Source of the DNA: Methylophilaceae bacterium
GTDB taxonomy: Bacteria; Pseudomonadota; Gammaproteobacteria; Burkholderiales; Methylophilaceae
Direction of reading: 5' to 3'
Length of the DNA stretch: 64,000 nucleotides
Assembly: GCA_029244935.1 (NCBI GenBank)
Contig: JAQWQF010000019.1
Coordinates: 1-64,000, forward strand
In this document: piece after piece, positions 32,115 to 43,657 of the stretch
Numbering within the stretch: position 1 is the first letter of the stretch
How the letters are laid out: every line of letters begins with the position of its first letter
The notes under the pieces: generated by a model
Told to the model about the DNA's origin: nothing
Databases searched by the model: none
The model's input: only the letters and a program-made list of their open reading frames with translations
Position numbers and translations under genes: made by a program

Positions 32115-34010
32115 TTGAATAACAATACATTAAAAACGATTGCAGTTTGGATTGCACTTGGTCTTATTATGATGACCATTTTTAATCAATTTTCAGGTTC
32201 TTCAAGATTTGAGAATAAGTTAGTTTATTCGGAATTTATGGCCGAGGTTAAGGCGGGAAATATTTCTAAGGTTGAAATTAATGACCATAATCTTACTGGA
32301 ACAACTGCAGAGGGTAAGAGATTTACGACTTATGCACCAACAGATCCTTGGCTTGTATCTGACCTTCTTAAGAATAATGTTATTGTTGACGCAAAACCGA
32401 AAGAGCAACAATCTCTCTTTATGAGTATCTTTATTTCATGGTTTCCGATGATCCTTTTAGTCGGCGTATGGATATTCTTTATGAAGCAAATGCAAGGGGG
32501 TGCTGGAAAAGGTGGTGGTCCATTTTCATTTGGAAAAAGTAAGGCAAAACAACTCGATAAAACTAATAACAAGACAACATTTGCTGACGTTGCCGGATGC
32601 GACGAAGCAAAGGAAGAGGTTGCAGAGATTGTTGATTTCCTAAAAGAACCATCAAAATTTCATAAATTAGGCGGAACAATACCTAGAGGCGTATTAATGG
32701 TAGGGCCTCCAGGAACTGGTAAAACATTATTAGCTCGAGCAATTGCTGGTGAAGCTCAGGTCCCTTTTTATACTATCTCTGGTTCAGATTTTGTTGAGAT
32801 GTTTGTAGGAGTTGGTGCCGCACGTGTTCGCGACATGTTTGAACAAGCTAAAAAAAATTCACCATGTATTATATTTATTGATGAAATTGATGCTGTAGGT
32901 CGTCATCGTGGTGCAGGAACAGGTGGTGGAAATGATGAGCGAGAGCAAACACTTAATCAGTTACTTGTAGAATTAGATGGTTTTGAAGCAAATTCAGGAG
33001 TAATTGTAATTGCTGCAACCAATCGCGCGGATGTTTTAGACAAGGCCTTATTGCGACCTGGAAGGTTTGATCGTCAAGTTTCTGTTAGCCTCCCTGATAT
33101 AAAAGGTAGAGAAGAAATTTTAGTTGTACATATGAGAAAAATTCCCATGGATGTTGATGTAAAGGCAAATATAATTGCTAGAGGAACCCCTGGCTTTTCT
33201 GGGGCCGACTTGGCTAATTTAGTAAACGAGGCAGCATTATTCGCGGCACGTCTAAATAAAAAAAATGTAGATATGGAAGACTTTGAGCAAGCTAAAGATA
33301 AAATTTATATGGGGCCAGAAAGAAAATCTATGATTATGCGGGAAGAAGAAAGACGAAATACTGCATATCATGAATCTGGACACGCTGTAGTTGCTAAATT
33401 ATTACCTAATGCAGATCCTGTCCATAAGGTAACAATAATGCCAAGAGGCTGGGCATTAGGCTTAACATGGCAGCTCCCTGAGTTTGATAGGTTTAGTAAT
33501 TTTAAGGATAAAATGCTTGAGGAAATAGCAATTTTATTTGGAGGAAGAATTGCCGAAGAAATTTTTATGAAGAAGATGTCGACTGGGGCTGGGAATGACT
33601 TTGAGCGAGCAACAAAACTTGCCAGAGATATGGTTACTCGTTATGGTATGTCAGATAAATTGGGAACAATGGTTTATGCCGACGATAATCAAGACTCATT
33701 TATGCCAATGTCCTCAAAGTCAATCTCAGAGGCTACTCAACAAAAAGTAGATAATGAAATTAAATTTATTCTTGACCAGCAATATTCCGTTGCGCGTAAA
33801 CTAATTGAGAAAAATAAGAAAAAAATTGAGGCAATGACGAAGGCTCTACTAGAATATGAAACAATTGATAGCAATCAAATCAATGATATTATGGCAGGAA
33901 AAAAAGTTAGACCGCCAAAGCCGTCAAGAGGAACAACACCTAAAAATGGTGGTTCAGGATCAGGATCTACTTCGCCCATCACAGCCCCACAACCATCAGC
34001 CAAGAAATGA
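32115..34010 (+). CDS. ftsH: ATP-dependent zinc metalloprotease FtsH (TTG start)
   Basis: AAA domain [26 protein letters not shown] zinc motif. Confidence 0.98.
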   Translation: MNNNTLKTIAVWIALGLIMMTIFNQFSGSSRFENKLVYSEFMAEVKAGNISKVEINDHNLTGTTAEGKRFTTYAPTDPWLVSDLLKNNVIVDAKPKEQQSLFMSIFISWFPMILLVGVWIFFMKQMQGGAGKGGGPFSFGKSKAKQLDKTNNKTTFADVAGCDEAKEEVAEIVDFLKEPSKFHKLGGTIPRGVLMVGPPGTGKTLLARAIAGEAQVPFYTISGSDFVEMFVGVGAARVRDMFEQAKKNSPCIIFIDEIDAVGRHRGAGTGGGNDEREQTLNQLLVELDGFEANSGVIVIAATNRADVLDKALLRPGRFDRQVSVSLPDIKGREEILVVHMRKIPMDVDVKANIIARGTPGFSGADLANLVNEAALFAARLNKKNVDMEDFEQAKDKIYMGPERKSMIMREEERRNTAYHESGHAVVAKLLPNADPVHKVTIMPRGWALGLTWQLPEFDRFSNFKDKMLEEIAILFGGRIAEEIFMKKMSTGAGNDFERATKLARDMVTRYGMSDKLGTMVYADDNQDSFMPMSSKSISEATQQKVDNEIKFILDQQYSVARKLIEKNKKKIEAMTKALLEYETIDSNQINDIMAGKKVRPPKPSRGTTPKNGGSGSGSTSPITAPQPSAKK

Positions 34011-34012
34011 TT

Positions 34013-34035
34013 AAGGGGGTATTTGCCCCTTTTTT
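34013..34035 (+). terminator. Hairpin/U-tract terminator between ftsH and folP
   Basis: AAGGGG-GTATTTG-CCCCTT followed by Ts, ending directly at the folP ATG (34036). Confidence 0.75.
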
Positions 34036-34851
34036 ATGCAAACACTCAAACATCTCATTAGTAAAAATAAAAGCCCATTGATTATGGGTATTTTAAATGT
34101 TACTCCTGACTCATTCTCCGACGGAGGAAAATATTTAAATGTAGGAGCTGCAGTTGATCATGCAATTAGTATGATTGATGAGGGAGCATTAATAATTGAT
34201 ATTGGTGGTGAATCAACACGTCCAAATGCGGAGGAGGTTTCATTAGAAACGGAAAAATCTCGCATTGAACCAGTTATAAAAGCACTAAGAAAGCTATCTG
34301 ATGTATACATATCCCTTGATACAAATAAGCCTGAGCTTATGCGGATAGGTGTTGATTTAGGTGTAAATATGATTAATGATATTTATGCCCTACGAAAACC
34401 TGAGTCAATAAGTATTTTATCAGAATCAAAAGTAGATGTATGTCTTATGCATATGCAAGGTACCCCTAAAACGATGCAGAAAAATCCTAAATATGGGGAA
34501 GTGGTAAGTGATGTAAAATGTTTTCTAGATAATCAAATTGAAAATTGTATTAATAACGGAATTGAACCATCAAGAATAATGATTGATCCTGGATTCGGAT
34601 TTGGAAAAACACATAAAGATAATCTGTCTATATTTAGTGCAATTGAAGAGCTTTCTCACAGTCAATGTCCACTAATGGTAGGGATATCAAGAAAATCTAC
34701 AATAAAAAAATTAGTAGGGGAAAATGAAGATGCTATTATTCAAGCTAGTGCATTAATGGCAGCAATTGCGTCGAAGAAGGGGGCAAAAGTTGTTCGAGTT
34801 CATGACGTAAGACCAACAAAAAATGCAATTGAATTGTTAAAGTATTTATAA
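34036..34851 (+). CDS. folP: Dihydropteroate synthase
   Basis: MGILNVTPDSFSDGGKY, IDIGGESTRPNA. Confidence 0.96.
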   Translation: MQTLKHLISKNKSPLIMGILNVTPDSFSDGGKYLNVGAAVDHAISMIDEGALIIDIGGESTRPNAEEVSLETEKSRIEPVIKALRKLSDVYISLDTNKPELMRIGVDLGVNMINDIYALRKPESISILSESKVDVCLMHMQGTPKTMQKNPKYGEVVSDVKCFLDNQIENCINNGIEPSRIMIDPGFGFGKTHKDNLSIFSAIEELSHSQCPLMVGISRKSTIKKLVGENEDAIIQASALMAAIASKKGAKVVRVHDVRPTKNAIELLKYL

Positions 34852-34857
34852 GAAAAT

Positions 34858-36198
34858 ATGAAGAAATTTTTTGGTACAGACGGTATTCGAGGAAAAACGG
34901 GTGAGTATCCAGTTACTCCAGATTTTTTTGTCAAGCTTGGGTATGCAGCAGGTTTGGTACTGACAAAAAATATAAAGGGAAATAAAAAGCCTTCTGTAGT
35001 TATAGGAAAGGATACAAGAATTTCTGGGTATATGTTGGAATCCTCTTTGGAAGCCGGCCTTTCGTCTGCAGGAGTTGACGTCTACTTAACCGGTCCAATA
35101 CCTACGCCGGCGATTGCATTTCTCACCCAATCCTTAAATGCTGATATTGGTATTATGATTACAGCCTCTCATAATCCATATGAGGATAATGGAATTAAAT
35201 TATTCTCTAGTAGTGGAACTAAACTTTCTGATGAAGTTGAAAATGAAATAGAAGAGATGATAGAAGGTGAGATTAAATGCGTAGAACCAAGTAAGCTTGG
35301 AAAAGCGAGACGGCTTGATAACGCGAAAGCGCAATATATTGAGTTTTGTCTTACAACTATCCCAAATGAAATGAATTTGAAGAACTATAAAATCGTTCTT
35401 GATTGTGCTCATGGAGCGACATACCAAGTTGCCCCTGAAATATTTAAATTTTTAGGCGCCGATATTGTATTAATGAATCATGAGCCCGATGGATTAAATA
35501 TTAATTTTAATGCAGGATCAACTTATCCTAAGTCTTTAATTGAAAATGTTAAAACTCATAAGGCTGATTTAGGAATTGCTTTTGACGGGGATGGTGATCG
35601 TCTAATTATGGTTAGCGAGCGAGGTGAGCTAGTTGATGGAGATCAGATTTTATATTTGATTATGGACTATTATCATAACCAAAATAACCTGAATGGTGGA
35701 ATTGTTGGAACGTTAATGACTAACTTAGCTTTGGAAGAAAAATGTAAATCACTTGATATTCCATTTGCAAGAACAAATGTAGGTGACCGCTATGTGTCAG
35801 AAATGCTTCGTAAGAATGCATGGGAGGTTGGAGGAGAAAATTCTGGTCATATAGTCTTATTAAATTGTCATTCAACTGGCGATGGAATTATTTCTTCATT
35901 ACAAGTTATCTCAGCTTTATTAGCAAAAAGAAAAAAAATAAGTGAAGCATTGAAAGAGATGCCTTTGTATCCTCAGGTGCTAATTAATATTCCTCTCATT
36001 AATAAAATTGATATTAACTCGACATACATTCAAGAAATTAAATTAATAGCTGAAGAAATGATGAATGGGTTAGGAAGAGTCTTGATTAGAGCATCAGGAA
36101 CGCAGCCTTTATTGAGAATAATGACCGAGGGACCAAATAAAGAATTAACAGAAAAGGCAGCGAATTTTCTAGTTGAGAAAATTAAACCAATTAGTTAA
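34858..36198 (+). CDS. glmM: Phosphoglucosamine mutase
   Basis: FFGTDGIRGKTGEYPVTPDF, ITASHNPYEDNGIK, FDGDGDRLIMV. Confidence 0.97.
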   Translation: MKKFFGTDGIRGKTGEYPVTPDFFVKLGYAAGLVLTKNIKGNKKPSVVIGKDTRISGYMLESSLEAGLSSAGVDVYLTGPIPTPAIAFLTQSLNADIGIMITASHNPYEDNGIKLFSSSGTKLSDEVENEIEEMIEGEIKCVEPSKLGKARRLDNAKAQYIEFCLTTIPNEMNLKNYKIVLDCAHGATYQVAPEIFKFLGADIVLMNHEPDGLNINFNAGSTYPKSLIENVKTHKADLGIAFDGDGDRLIMVSERGELVDGDQILYLIMDYYHNQNNLNGGIVGTLMTNLALEEKCKSLDIPFARTNVGDRYVSEMLRKNAWEVGGENSGHIVLLNCHSTGDGIISSLQVISALLAKRKKISEALKEMPLYPQVLINIPLINKIDINSTYIQEIKLIAEEMMNGLGRVLIRASGTQPLLRIMTEGPNKELTEKAANFLVEKIKPIS

Positions 36199-36214
36199 CT
36201 ATTAGAGAACTCTC

Positions 36215-37006
36215 TTACCCAAACTTACCTGTAATGTAGTCTTCTGTTTCTTTTTTAGAGGGATTTGTAAATATTTTATTTGTATCGTCATGCTCAACTA
36301 GTTCCCCAAGATACATGTAGGCAGTGTAATCAGAAATTCTGGCTGCCTGTTGCATGTTGTGTGTCACTATTAGTATGGAAAGCTTTTTCTTTAATTCAGA
36401 CATTAATTCTTCGATATTAACAGTAGCAATTGGATCTAATGCTGAAGTTGGTTCATCAAAAAGCATAATTTCTGGCTCAGTTGCAAGTGCTCTCGCTATG
36501 CACAGCCTTTGCTGTTGCCCACCTGATAAATTAAATGCTAAGTCATGCAATCGATCTTTCACTTCATTCCATAAGGACGCACCCTTTAGTGCATCTTCAA
36601 CCTTATCATCTAGCATTCTTTTATTGCTCTCACCTCTAACTCTTAAGCCATAAGCTACATTTTCAAAAATAGACTTAGGAAAAGGATTAGGTTTTTGGAA
36701 TACCATACTAATCCGCATTCTTACTTCTATAGGATCAACTTTTTTGTCTAAAATATTTGTATTATCTGGGTAGAGAATAATTTCACCTTCATATTTGTTA
36801 CCAGGATATAAATCATGCATACGATTAAATGACCTTAAGAAGGTCGACTTCCCACACCCAGAAGGTCCTATAAGCGCTGTAATTTTATTTTCATAAACTG
36901 GAAGATTAATCTTTTTTAAAGCCTGTGTTCCGTCAGCATAAAAAAAGTTTAGATCCTTAGATTCAGCTTTGACAATTTCATTGTGTTTATTTTTTTCCGT
37001 TACCAT
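36215..37006 (-). CDS. pstB: Phosphate ABC transporter ATP-binding protein PstB
   Basis: [39 protein letters not shown]. Confidence 0.97.
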   Translation of the reverse strand: MVTEKNKHNEIVKAESKDLNFFYADGTQALKKINLPVYENKITALIGPSGCGKSTFLRSFNRMHDLYPGNKYEGEIILYPDNTNILDKKVDPIEVRMRISMVFQKPNPFPKSIFENVAYGLRVRGESNKRMLDDKVEDALKGASLWNEVKDRLHDLAFNLSGGQQQRLCIARALATEPEIMLFDEPTSALDPIATVNIEELMSELKKKLSILIVTHNMQQAARISDYTAYMYLGELVEHDDTNKIFTNPSKKETEDYITGKFG

Positions 37007-37968
37007 TTAATTTTCTTCCTAATGTTATACCTAAGTTTAATCGCTGCACCGTTCATTAATGCCGTTAAGATAATAATTACTGCGCCTGTTGCTGCTGCAT
37101 TAATATGAAAAGCATGTTGCGGTCTTGATATCCAGTTGAACATTTGTATTGGTAGGACAGTGAATCCAGCATTCAACCACTCTAAATTAAGGAAAGGGGG
37201 CTCAATTGTGACCGGTGATGGTGGCAAAAAGGCAATAAATGTGAGTGCACCAATAGTTATTAATGGAGCTGTCTCTCCAATTGCTCGAGCCATACCGATA
37301 ATAACTCCTGTCAAGATACCTCCATAGGAGTACTGAACAATATGATTTATTACTACCTGCCATTTTGTTGCACCGACTGCATATGCAGCCTCTCTTATAT
37401 GAACAGGAATTGCTCTAATTGCTTCTCGGGTTGAGACAATTACAATAGGTAACATCAAAAGGGCCAGTGTTAAACCAGCGGTTAATATACTTTGCCCTAA
37501 CCCAAAACTATATACAAATAACCCCAATGCTAGTAAACCATAAATAATTGAAGGGACCCCTGCTAAGTTAGAAACATTAATTTCAATAATGTCTGCAAAC
37601 CAATTCTTTTTTGAGTACTCTTCAAGATAAACACCTGCTGCAATACCTAGTGGAACTGCAACAAAAAAAGTAACAATTAAAACTAATGAGGAACCTACCC
37701 ATGCAGACAGAATACCGGCTCTTGCTGCTCTCCGTGATGGGAAATTTCCAAAGAAGTCTAGGGTAAATTTTGGGTAACCATCTAATACAAGGTCTAAGAA
37801 AAGAACAATTAATGTAATAGTGAGGCTAGCAATCACAAACATACCTAAAGCTGCGAAAGCTAAATCATTTTTTTTATGTCGCTTTATCATTTCCCGAATA
37901 GTTTGCAGGTCATTTAAAGCTGATAATTTTTTCTTATTTAATGCCATAATTTTAATAACGCTCCGCAA
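37000..37968 (-). CDS. pstA: Phosphate ABC transporter permease PstA
   Basis: BPD permease with PstA-like sequence; pstC-pstA-pstB order. Confidence 0.95.
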   Translation of the reverse strand: MRSVIKIMALNKKKLSALNDLQTIREMIKRHKKNDLAFAALGMFVIASLTITLIVLFLDLVLDGYPKFTLDFFGNFPSRRAARAGILSAWVGSSLVLIVTFFVAVPLGIAAGVYLEEYSKKNWFADIIEINVSNLAGVPSIIYGLLALGLFVYSFGLGQSILTAGLTLALLMLPIVIVSTREAIRAIPVHIREAAYAVGATKWQVVINHIVQYSYGGILTGVIIGMARAIGETAPLITIGALTFIAFLPPSPVTIEPPFLNLEWLNAGFTVLPIQMFNWISRPQHAFHINAAATGAVIIILTALMNGAAIKLRYNIRKKIKW

Positions 37969-38869
37969 ATTTCTTACGAGTCATATGACCTAGTATATTT
38001 AAAAGCAGAGTCATAACTAATAATGTTAGACCAGCTGCAAAAATACTCTGGTAGCCAATACCTCCATGTTCAAGATCGCCCAAGGCAACAGAAACAATAT
38101 ATGACGTAATAGTTGCTGCACTTTCAACTGGATTAAAAGTAAAATTTGGCTGCTGGCCTGCTGCAATTGCAACAATCATTGTTTCGCCTACTGCTCGACT
38201 AATAGCTAGGATATAAGCAGCTACAATACCTGATATTGCTGCCGGGGTAATAACTCTAATAGAAGTTTGAAATCTTGTTGCTCCCATTGCATAGGCTCCC
38301 TCCCTCATAGCCATTGGAACAGCTCGCATTGAGTCTTCAGCAAGAGATGCGATATATGGAACAATCATTACTCCCATAACAATACCAGGGCCTAACATGT
38401 TGAATGTTGTCAGATCAGGATATATTTTTTGAAGCATTGGAGTGACTAGCATTAATGCAAAATAACCAAAGACAACTGTTGGGACTCCAACTAATAATTC
38501 TAGTATAGGCTTAATGGTTTCTCTAACCTTATGTGTGGCAAATTCTGATAGATATATAGCGGTAATTGTTCCTAATGGAACTGCAACAATTAATGCTATA
38601 AATGTAGTTGTTAATGTACCAGAGACTAGGGGTAGTATTCCGTAATGTTTTATTGAGTAGTTTGGAGTCCATACTGTATCAGTTAGGAATTCATAAATAC
38701 TGACATGCTGAAAAAAAGGAATAGCTTCAGAAACTAAAACATAAACAATGGCAGATGTAATAAAGACTGCAAAAGCTGCAGAGCATAGAAGAGAAAATTC
38801 AATGAATCTCTCCATAATATTTCTTCGAAAATTTTTAGACAATCTTGCGCTTATTATTGGTTCAGACAT
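37952..38869 (-). CDS. pstC: Phosphate ABC transporter permease PstC
   Basis: GTITAIYLSEFA, LLVGVPTVVFGYFAL, RAVGETMIVAIAAG. Confidence 0.95.
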   Translation of the reverse strand: MSEPIISARLSKNFRRNIMERFIEFSLLCSAAFAVFITSAIVYVLVSEAIPFFQHVSIYEFLTDTVWTPNYSIKHYGILPLVSGTLTTTFIALIVAVPLGTITAIYLSEFATHKVRETIKPILELLVGVPTVVFGYFALMLVTPMLQKIYPDLTTFNMLGPGIVMGVMIVPYIASLAEDSMRAVPMAMREGAYAMGATRFQTSIRVITPAAISGIVAAYILAISRAVGETMIVAIAAGQQPNFTFNPVESAATITSYIVSVALGDLEHGGIGYQSIFAAGLTLLVMTLLLNILGHMTRKKFAERY

Positions 38870-38938
38870 AACCGATGCATTCTAATTGTAATCCTTGCAA
38901 TACTACTTTAATTTAACTCTAATTAAAATTACTAGAGT

Positions 38939-38971
38939 GAAAAAAAGGACAATTAAATTGCCCTTTTTATA
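38939..38971 (-). terminator. Terminator/attenuator between pstS and pstC
   Basis: Minus strand AAAAAGGGCAATTTAATTGTCCTTTTTTT: stem-loop with U-tract. Confidence 0.75.
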
Positions 38972-38988
38972 ATTTAACTAATAGTAGA

Positions 38989-39993
38989 TTATTTAGTCGC
39001 TGCTGATAGCTCTAACATTTCCTTCACCGATAAACCAATTGAATGTTTTTCGAATGCAGTACCTGTTTTAAGAGTTTTATAGTGATTTTCAATCATTTTG
39101 TATTCTTCAGAGCTGAATGGTATGTAGCCAACTTCTGTTGCCAGTTCTGCTGCATATTTTAGATAAAAATCTATAAATTTTCTTACGTTTGGATCAAACG
39201 CTGCTTTTGTTGAATTAAGGTAAATAAATAGAGGTCTTGCAAGGGGGTTGTATGTACCATCCATTGTTGTTTTAAGTGATGGTAATATAAAATTTCCCGC
39301 ATCATTCTTTACTGCTACAGCATCTAATTTATTTTTATTTTCAGCATAATATGCTAAACCAAAGTAGCCAATGCCACCTTTATCTCCTGCTACTCCTTGA
39401 ACTAAAACATTATCGTCTTCTGATGCTGTAAAGTCGCCACGAATAGCTTTTGATTTTTCGATAATGGATTCTGTGAAATAATCAAATGTTCCTGAATCCG
39501 CACCTGGGCCATAAAGTCTTAGGGATTGATCAGGGAAGTCAGTTCGTATTTGATTCCAATTCATAATCTTTCCTTGTGCTGCCGGTTCCCACATTTTCTT
39601 GAGTTCTGCAGGAGTCATTTCTTTTGCCCAGTCATTTTTCTTGTTAATTACAATAGTTAAAGCATCAAATGCAATAGGAAGTTCAATAAACTTAATACCA
39701 GCATCTGCACATTTCTTCCGTTCTTTTGCTTTAATTGGACGTGATGCACCTGAGATCACAGTATCGCCACGACAAAACTTTTTCAAACCACCTCCAGTTC
39801 CCGAAACCCCTACAGTAACTTTAATTCCAGTTTCAATTTGAAATTCTTCAGCAACAGCTTCAGTAATTGGATATACCGTACTTGAACCATCAATCTTAAT
39901 AATGTCCACAGCTGCATATGTTGGAGCTGAGAAAGCAAATATGCCAAAAAAAAATACAGCAAGACTTAATTTTATTAGTTTTAATTCTTTCAT
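38989..39993 (-). CDS. pstS: Periplasmic phosphate-binding protein PstS
   Basis: Signal peptide; IKIDGSSTVYPITEAVAEEFQ, SGTGGGLKKFCRGDTVISGASRPIK. Confidence 0.97.
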   Translation of the reverse strand: MKELKLIKLSLAVFFFGIFAFSAPTYAAVDIIKIDGSSTVYPITEAVAEEFQIETGIKVTVGVSGTGGGLKKFCRGDTVISGASRPIKAKERKKCADAGIKFIELPIAFDALTIVINKKNDWAKEMTPAELKKMWEPAAQGKIMNWNQIRTDFPDQSLRLYGPGADSGTFDYFTESIIEKSKAIRGDFTASEDDNVLVQGVAGDKGGIGYFGLAYYAENKNKLDAVAVKNDAGNFILPSLKTTMDGTYNPLARPLFIYLNSTKAAFDPNVRKFIDFYLKYAAELATEVGYIPFSSEEYKMIENHYKTLKTGTAFEKHSIGLSVKEMLELSAATK

Positions 39994-40073
39994 TTTTTTT
40001 AGTGCCCCTTAGTAGTTTTAGTTTAATTTAATACCATTTTTATTCTAAGCTTTTATAAGGTTAATGCTTAATT

Positions 40074-40091
40074 ATGACACTTTAATGACAC
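40074..40091 (-). promoter_or_regulatory. PHO box (PhoB site) upstream of pstS
   Basis: Minus strand GTGTCATTAAAGTGTCAT, compared with CTGTCATAAAWCTGTCAT: two TGTCAT repeats with 11-bp periodicity. Confidence 0.85.
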
Positions 40092-40150
40092 ATTATTGAT
40101 TGATAATTTTAGGTATAATATCGTTAATACATATAAGAAAGATAAACAAG

Positions 40151-41255
40151 ATGGAACAGGAAGAGATTTTGCTACTAAAACAGACTATTACTGCTGTTAA
40201 TGAAAAATTTACAGTACTGCGGAGGTATCTTTGACCTTGATGAAAAAATAGAAAGAATTCAAGAATTAACAACAAAACAAGAAGATCCAGCGACCTGGTC
40301 AGATAGAGCTTTAAGTCAAAAAATTGGTAAGGAAAAGAAGGTGCTCGAGGAAATTGTAAATCAGGCTCAACAATTAACTCATCAGCTAAGTGACAATGAA
40401 GAGCTTTTTGAAATGGCTTTAGCTGAAAATGATAGTGATACTTTAATAACTATAAAAAAAGATACTGATCAATTAGAACAAAAAGTTGATGATATTGAAT
40501 TTAAAAGAATGTTTTCTAATCCCATGGACCCTAATAATTGTTTTATTGACTTTCAATCAGGTAGTGGAGGAACTGAAGCTCAAGATTGGGCAAATATGTT
40601 GTTTCGAATGTATATGCGTTATGCAGAAAGAAAAAATTTTAAGGTAGAAATATTAGAATTTTCTGAAGGGGAGGTAGCCGGAATAAAAGGGGCAACTCTT
40701 AAAATTACGGGTGATTATGCCTTTGGTTATTTTAGAACAGAAACAGGGATACATAGATTAGTAAGAAAGTCTCCATTTGATTCAGGTAGTCGGCGGCATA
40801 CTTCTTTTGCTGGAGTAAATGTTTATCCAGAAATTGATGACTCGATTGATATTGAAGTGAATCCTGCAGAATTAAGAATTGATACATATCGAGCATCTGG
40901 TGCTGGAGGTCAACATATCAATAAAACAGATTCTGCTGTTAGAATTACACATTTACCAACTAATACTGTTGTTCAATGTCAAAATGATCGTTCTCAGCAT
41001 CGAAATAAAGCAGAGGCGATGAATATGCTAAAAGCCCAACTTTATGCTATGGAACTTAATAAGCGTAATGAAGAGAAACAGGCAGTCGAAGATGCAAAGA
41101 CTGATATTGGTTGGGGGCATCAGATTAGAAGTTATGTGTTGGATCAGTCTCGAATTAAGGACCTAAGAACCAATATTGAGGTTGGAAATACACAGGGGGT
41201 TCTAGATGGTGATTTAGACCCATTTATCAGTGAGAGTTTAAAGCAAGGGGTATAG
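40151..41255 (+). CDS. prfB: Peptide chain release factor 2, with +1 programmed frameshift at CTT TGA (40229-40234)
   Basis: ATG at 40151 reads 26 codons to CTT TGA C, preceded by GGAGGT; the +1 frame continues as [12 protein letters not shown]...[18 protein letters not shown]...[18 protein letters not shown]. The track start at 40200 is spurious. Confidence 0.95.
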
Positions 41256-41256
41256 T

Positions 41257-42771
41257 TTGAGTGAAGAAAAACAGCCTGTAATTCAGGATGAAAATTCGAT
41301 AATTTTAGAGCGACGAGCTAAACTAAAAGAGCTTCGTGAAAAGGGCGTGGCTTTTCCAAACCAGTTCGCTCCAGATGCTTTTTCCAGAAAATTACATCAA
41401 GATTACGACGGACTTGATAAGGAAGCCTTAGAAGAAAAATCGATGGTGGTCTCAATTGCAGGGCGAATGATATTAAAGCGCGTGATGGGGAAGGCGAGTT
41501 TTGCAACTATTCAAGATTCAACTGGGCGCATACAGCTTTATGTATCTCGGGACTTAATAAATAATGAAGATAATCCTGAGCTATATTCTTCTTTTAAACG
41601 CTGGGATTTAGGTGACATAATTTGGGCGAAAGGAACATTATTTAAAACAAAAACTAATGAGCTTTCATTGCATGTTACTGAGATTAATTTATTGACTAAA
41701 TCCCTAAGGCCCTTACCAGAAAAATTCCATGGTCTATCAGATCAAGAAACAAAATATCGTCAGCGATATGTCGATTTAATTGTAAATGAAGATACTCGAG
41801 ATACATTTTTAAAGCGGAGTCAGATTGTCGCAGGTATTCGTGCTTTTATGACAGATCATCAATTCTTAGAAGTAGAAACTCCAATGTTGCATGCAATTCC
41901 TGGGGGTGCTACCGCAAAACCATTCGAGACACATCATAATGCTTTGGATATGGATATGTTTTTAAGGATTGCTCCAGAGCTCTATCTAAAAAGGTTGGTT
42001 GTTGGGGGATTTGATCGAGTATTTGAGATAAATAGAAATTTTCGGAATGAAGGGTTAAGCGTTAGACATAATCCTGAGTTTACTATGATGGAGTTCTACG
42101 CAGCTTATACTGATTATCATTGGCTAATGAATTTTACAGAAAATTGTATTCGTAATGTAGCAGAACTAACAACTGGATCAATGGTAGTTCAGTACCAAGG
42201 AAAGCCAATTGATTTTAGTAAGCCATTTGACAAGCTAACTTTGGTTCAGGCAATCATGAAGTATTCTGATCGTTTTAAAGATAGTGAGCTTATTGATAAA
42301 GGATTCATTAAGAATACTTTATCAAAGACAGGAATTTCTCTAACAGAAAATGCAGGGTTAGGCGCATATCAGTTAGCACTTTTTGAGACTGTTGCTGAAG
42401 AGCATTTATGGGATCCGACTTATATCATTGATTACCCTATTGAGGTTTCTCCATTAGCAAGAACTTCTGATACTAACCCAGAGATCACAGAGCGATTCGA
42501 GTTGTTTATTGCCGGACGTGAGATTGCAAATGGCTTTTCAGAGTTGAATGATGCAGAGGATCAAGCAGCACGTTTTAAAGCTCAAGCCCAAGCTAAAGAG
42601 GCGGGGGATGAAGAGGCCATGTTTTATGATGCTGATTTTATTCGTGCATTAGAGTACGGCATGCCACCAACAGGTGGTTGTGGTATTGGAATAGATCGAT
42701 TAGTGATGTTAGTTACTGACAGCCCGAGTATCCGAGATGTAATTTTATTCCCTCACATGAGAGCAGAGTAA
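41257..42771 (+). CDS. lysS: Lysyl-tRNA synthetase (class II, TTG start)
   Basis: Class II aaRS motifs; [23 protein letters not shown]; follows prfB. Confidence 0.98.
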   Translation: MSEEKQPVIQDENSIILERRAKLKELREKGVAFPNQFAPDAFSRKLHQDYDGLDKEALEEKSMVVSIAGRMILKRVMGKASFATIQDSTGRIQLYVSRDLINNEDNPELYSSFKRWDLGDIIWAKGTLFKTKTNELSLHVTEINLLTKSLRPLPEKFHGLSDQETKYRQRYVDLIVNEDTRDTFLKRSQIVAGIRAFMTDHQFLEVETPMLHAIPGGATAKPFETHHNALDMDMFLRIAPELYLKRLVVGGFDRVFEINRNFRNEGLSVRHNPEFTMMEFYAAYTDYHWLMNFTENCIRNVAELTTGSMVVQYQGKPIDFSKPFDKLTLVQAIMKYSDRFKDSELIDKGFIKNTLSKTGISLTENAGLGAYQLALFETVAEEHLWDPTYIIDYPIEVSPLARTSDTNPEITERFELFIAGREIANGFSELNDAEDQAARFKAQAQAKEAGDEEAMFYDADFIRALEYGMPPTGGCGIGIDRLVMLVTDSPSIRDVILFPHMRAE

Positions 42772-42776
42772 AAATC

Positions 42777-43421
42777 ATGAATAAATATTCAAGTTACGAT
42801 CGTGATTTAATGAGCCCTAAAGATGCACTCCAAGTTTTAGTCGAAGGAAATACTCGTTTCGTTAATAACGACAAACGTCAGTATGATGTGTTAATAACTA
42901 GGAATGAAACTAAAGATAAACAACAGCCTTTTGCTTCCATTTTAGGCTGCAGTGATTCTAGAGCTTCAGTTGAGTTTATTTTTGATCAGAATTTGGGTGA
43001 TTTATTTAGTGTGAGGCTCGCAGGAAATATTGCATCAAAAGAGGCAGTTGGAAGCCTTGAATTTTCAACCAAACACCTAGGTTCTAAAATTATTGTTGTT
43101 ATGGGCCATACAAATTGTGGTGCAATTAAGGCAGCATGTGATCAATATTATGAAGGAAACATTGGTGAAATTATTCGACTTATTGAGCCAGCTGTTGCTG
43201 CTGAGAAAAATATACTTTCTAAAAAAGATAGGGGTTCACATAACGAAATATTTGTTGAGAAGGTTTGCTTCCATAATATTCAGTATCAAATAGATCAGAT
43301 TTTAAAGCAAAGCAGTATTATTAGAGACCAATTAAAAGAAAAAAAAGTTGCTCTCATTGGTGCCGTCTATAACTTAAGCACAGGCATAGTTGAATTCGAT
43401 TTAGATAATGTTCAAATGTAA
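42777..43421 (+). CDS. Beta-class carbonic anhydrase
   Basis: Zinc site CSDSRAS...GHTNCGAIKAA; SVRLAGNI. Confidence 0.93.
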   Translation: MNKYSSYDRDLMSPKDALQVLVEGNTRFVNNDKRQYDVLITRNETKDKQQPFASILGCSDSRASVEFIFDQNLGDLFSVRLAGNIASKEAVGSLEFSTKHLGSKIIVVMGHTNCGAIKAACDQYYEGNIGEIIRLIEPAVAAEKNILSKKDRGSHNEIFVEKVCFHNIQYQIDQILKQSSIIRDQLKEKKVALIGAVYNLSTGIVEFDLDNVQM

Positions 43422-43508
43422 TCACGTTGTTTTCATACAACATCTCTTAACCCATTAGTTCCAAAGCTTTTAATAAAAAATATCCTCGAACAGAATTTAA
43501 TCTCTTGT

Positions 43509-43526
43509 TTGTCATTAATTTGTCAT
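43509..43526 (+). promoter_or_regulatory. Candidate PHO box upstream of an outer-membrane protein gene
   Basis: TTGTCATTAATTTGTCAT: two TTGTCAT repeats 11 bp apart, like the pstS box. Confidence 0.7.
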
Positions 43527-43657
43527 ATTTATTTTTAATAATAGTCACAAGTTCTGAAAATTTATTGGCTTGAAGATTTTAAAACTATTAATTTAAAAAA
43601 TAATTTAGAGGCAAAAATAATATGAAATCAAATATAATAGATAATAGAATCATAAAC

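Noticed and set aside
40200-40232. Start of prfB as given in the ORF track ([11 protein letters not shown]...)
   Set aside because: Artefact of the programmed frameshift; the real N-terminus is in the other frame from 40151.
42374-42386. TTAGCACTT, resembling a CIRCE half-site, inside lysS
   Set aside because: No second arm and located in coding sequence; chance match.
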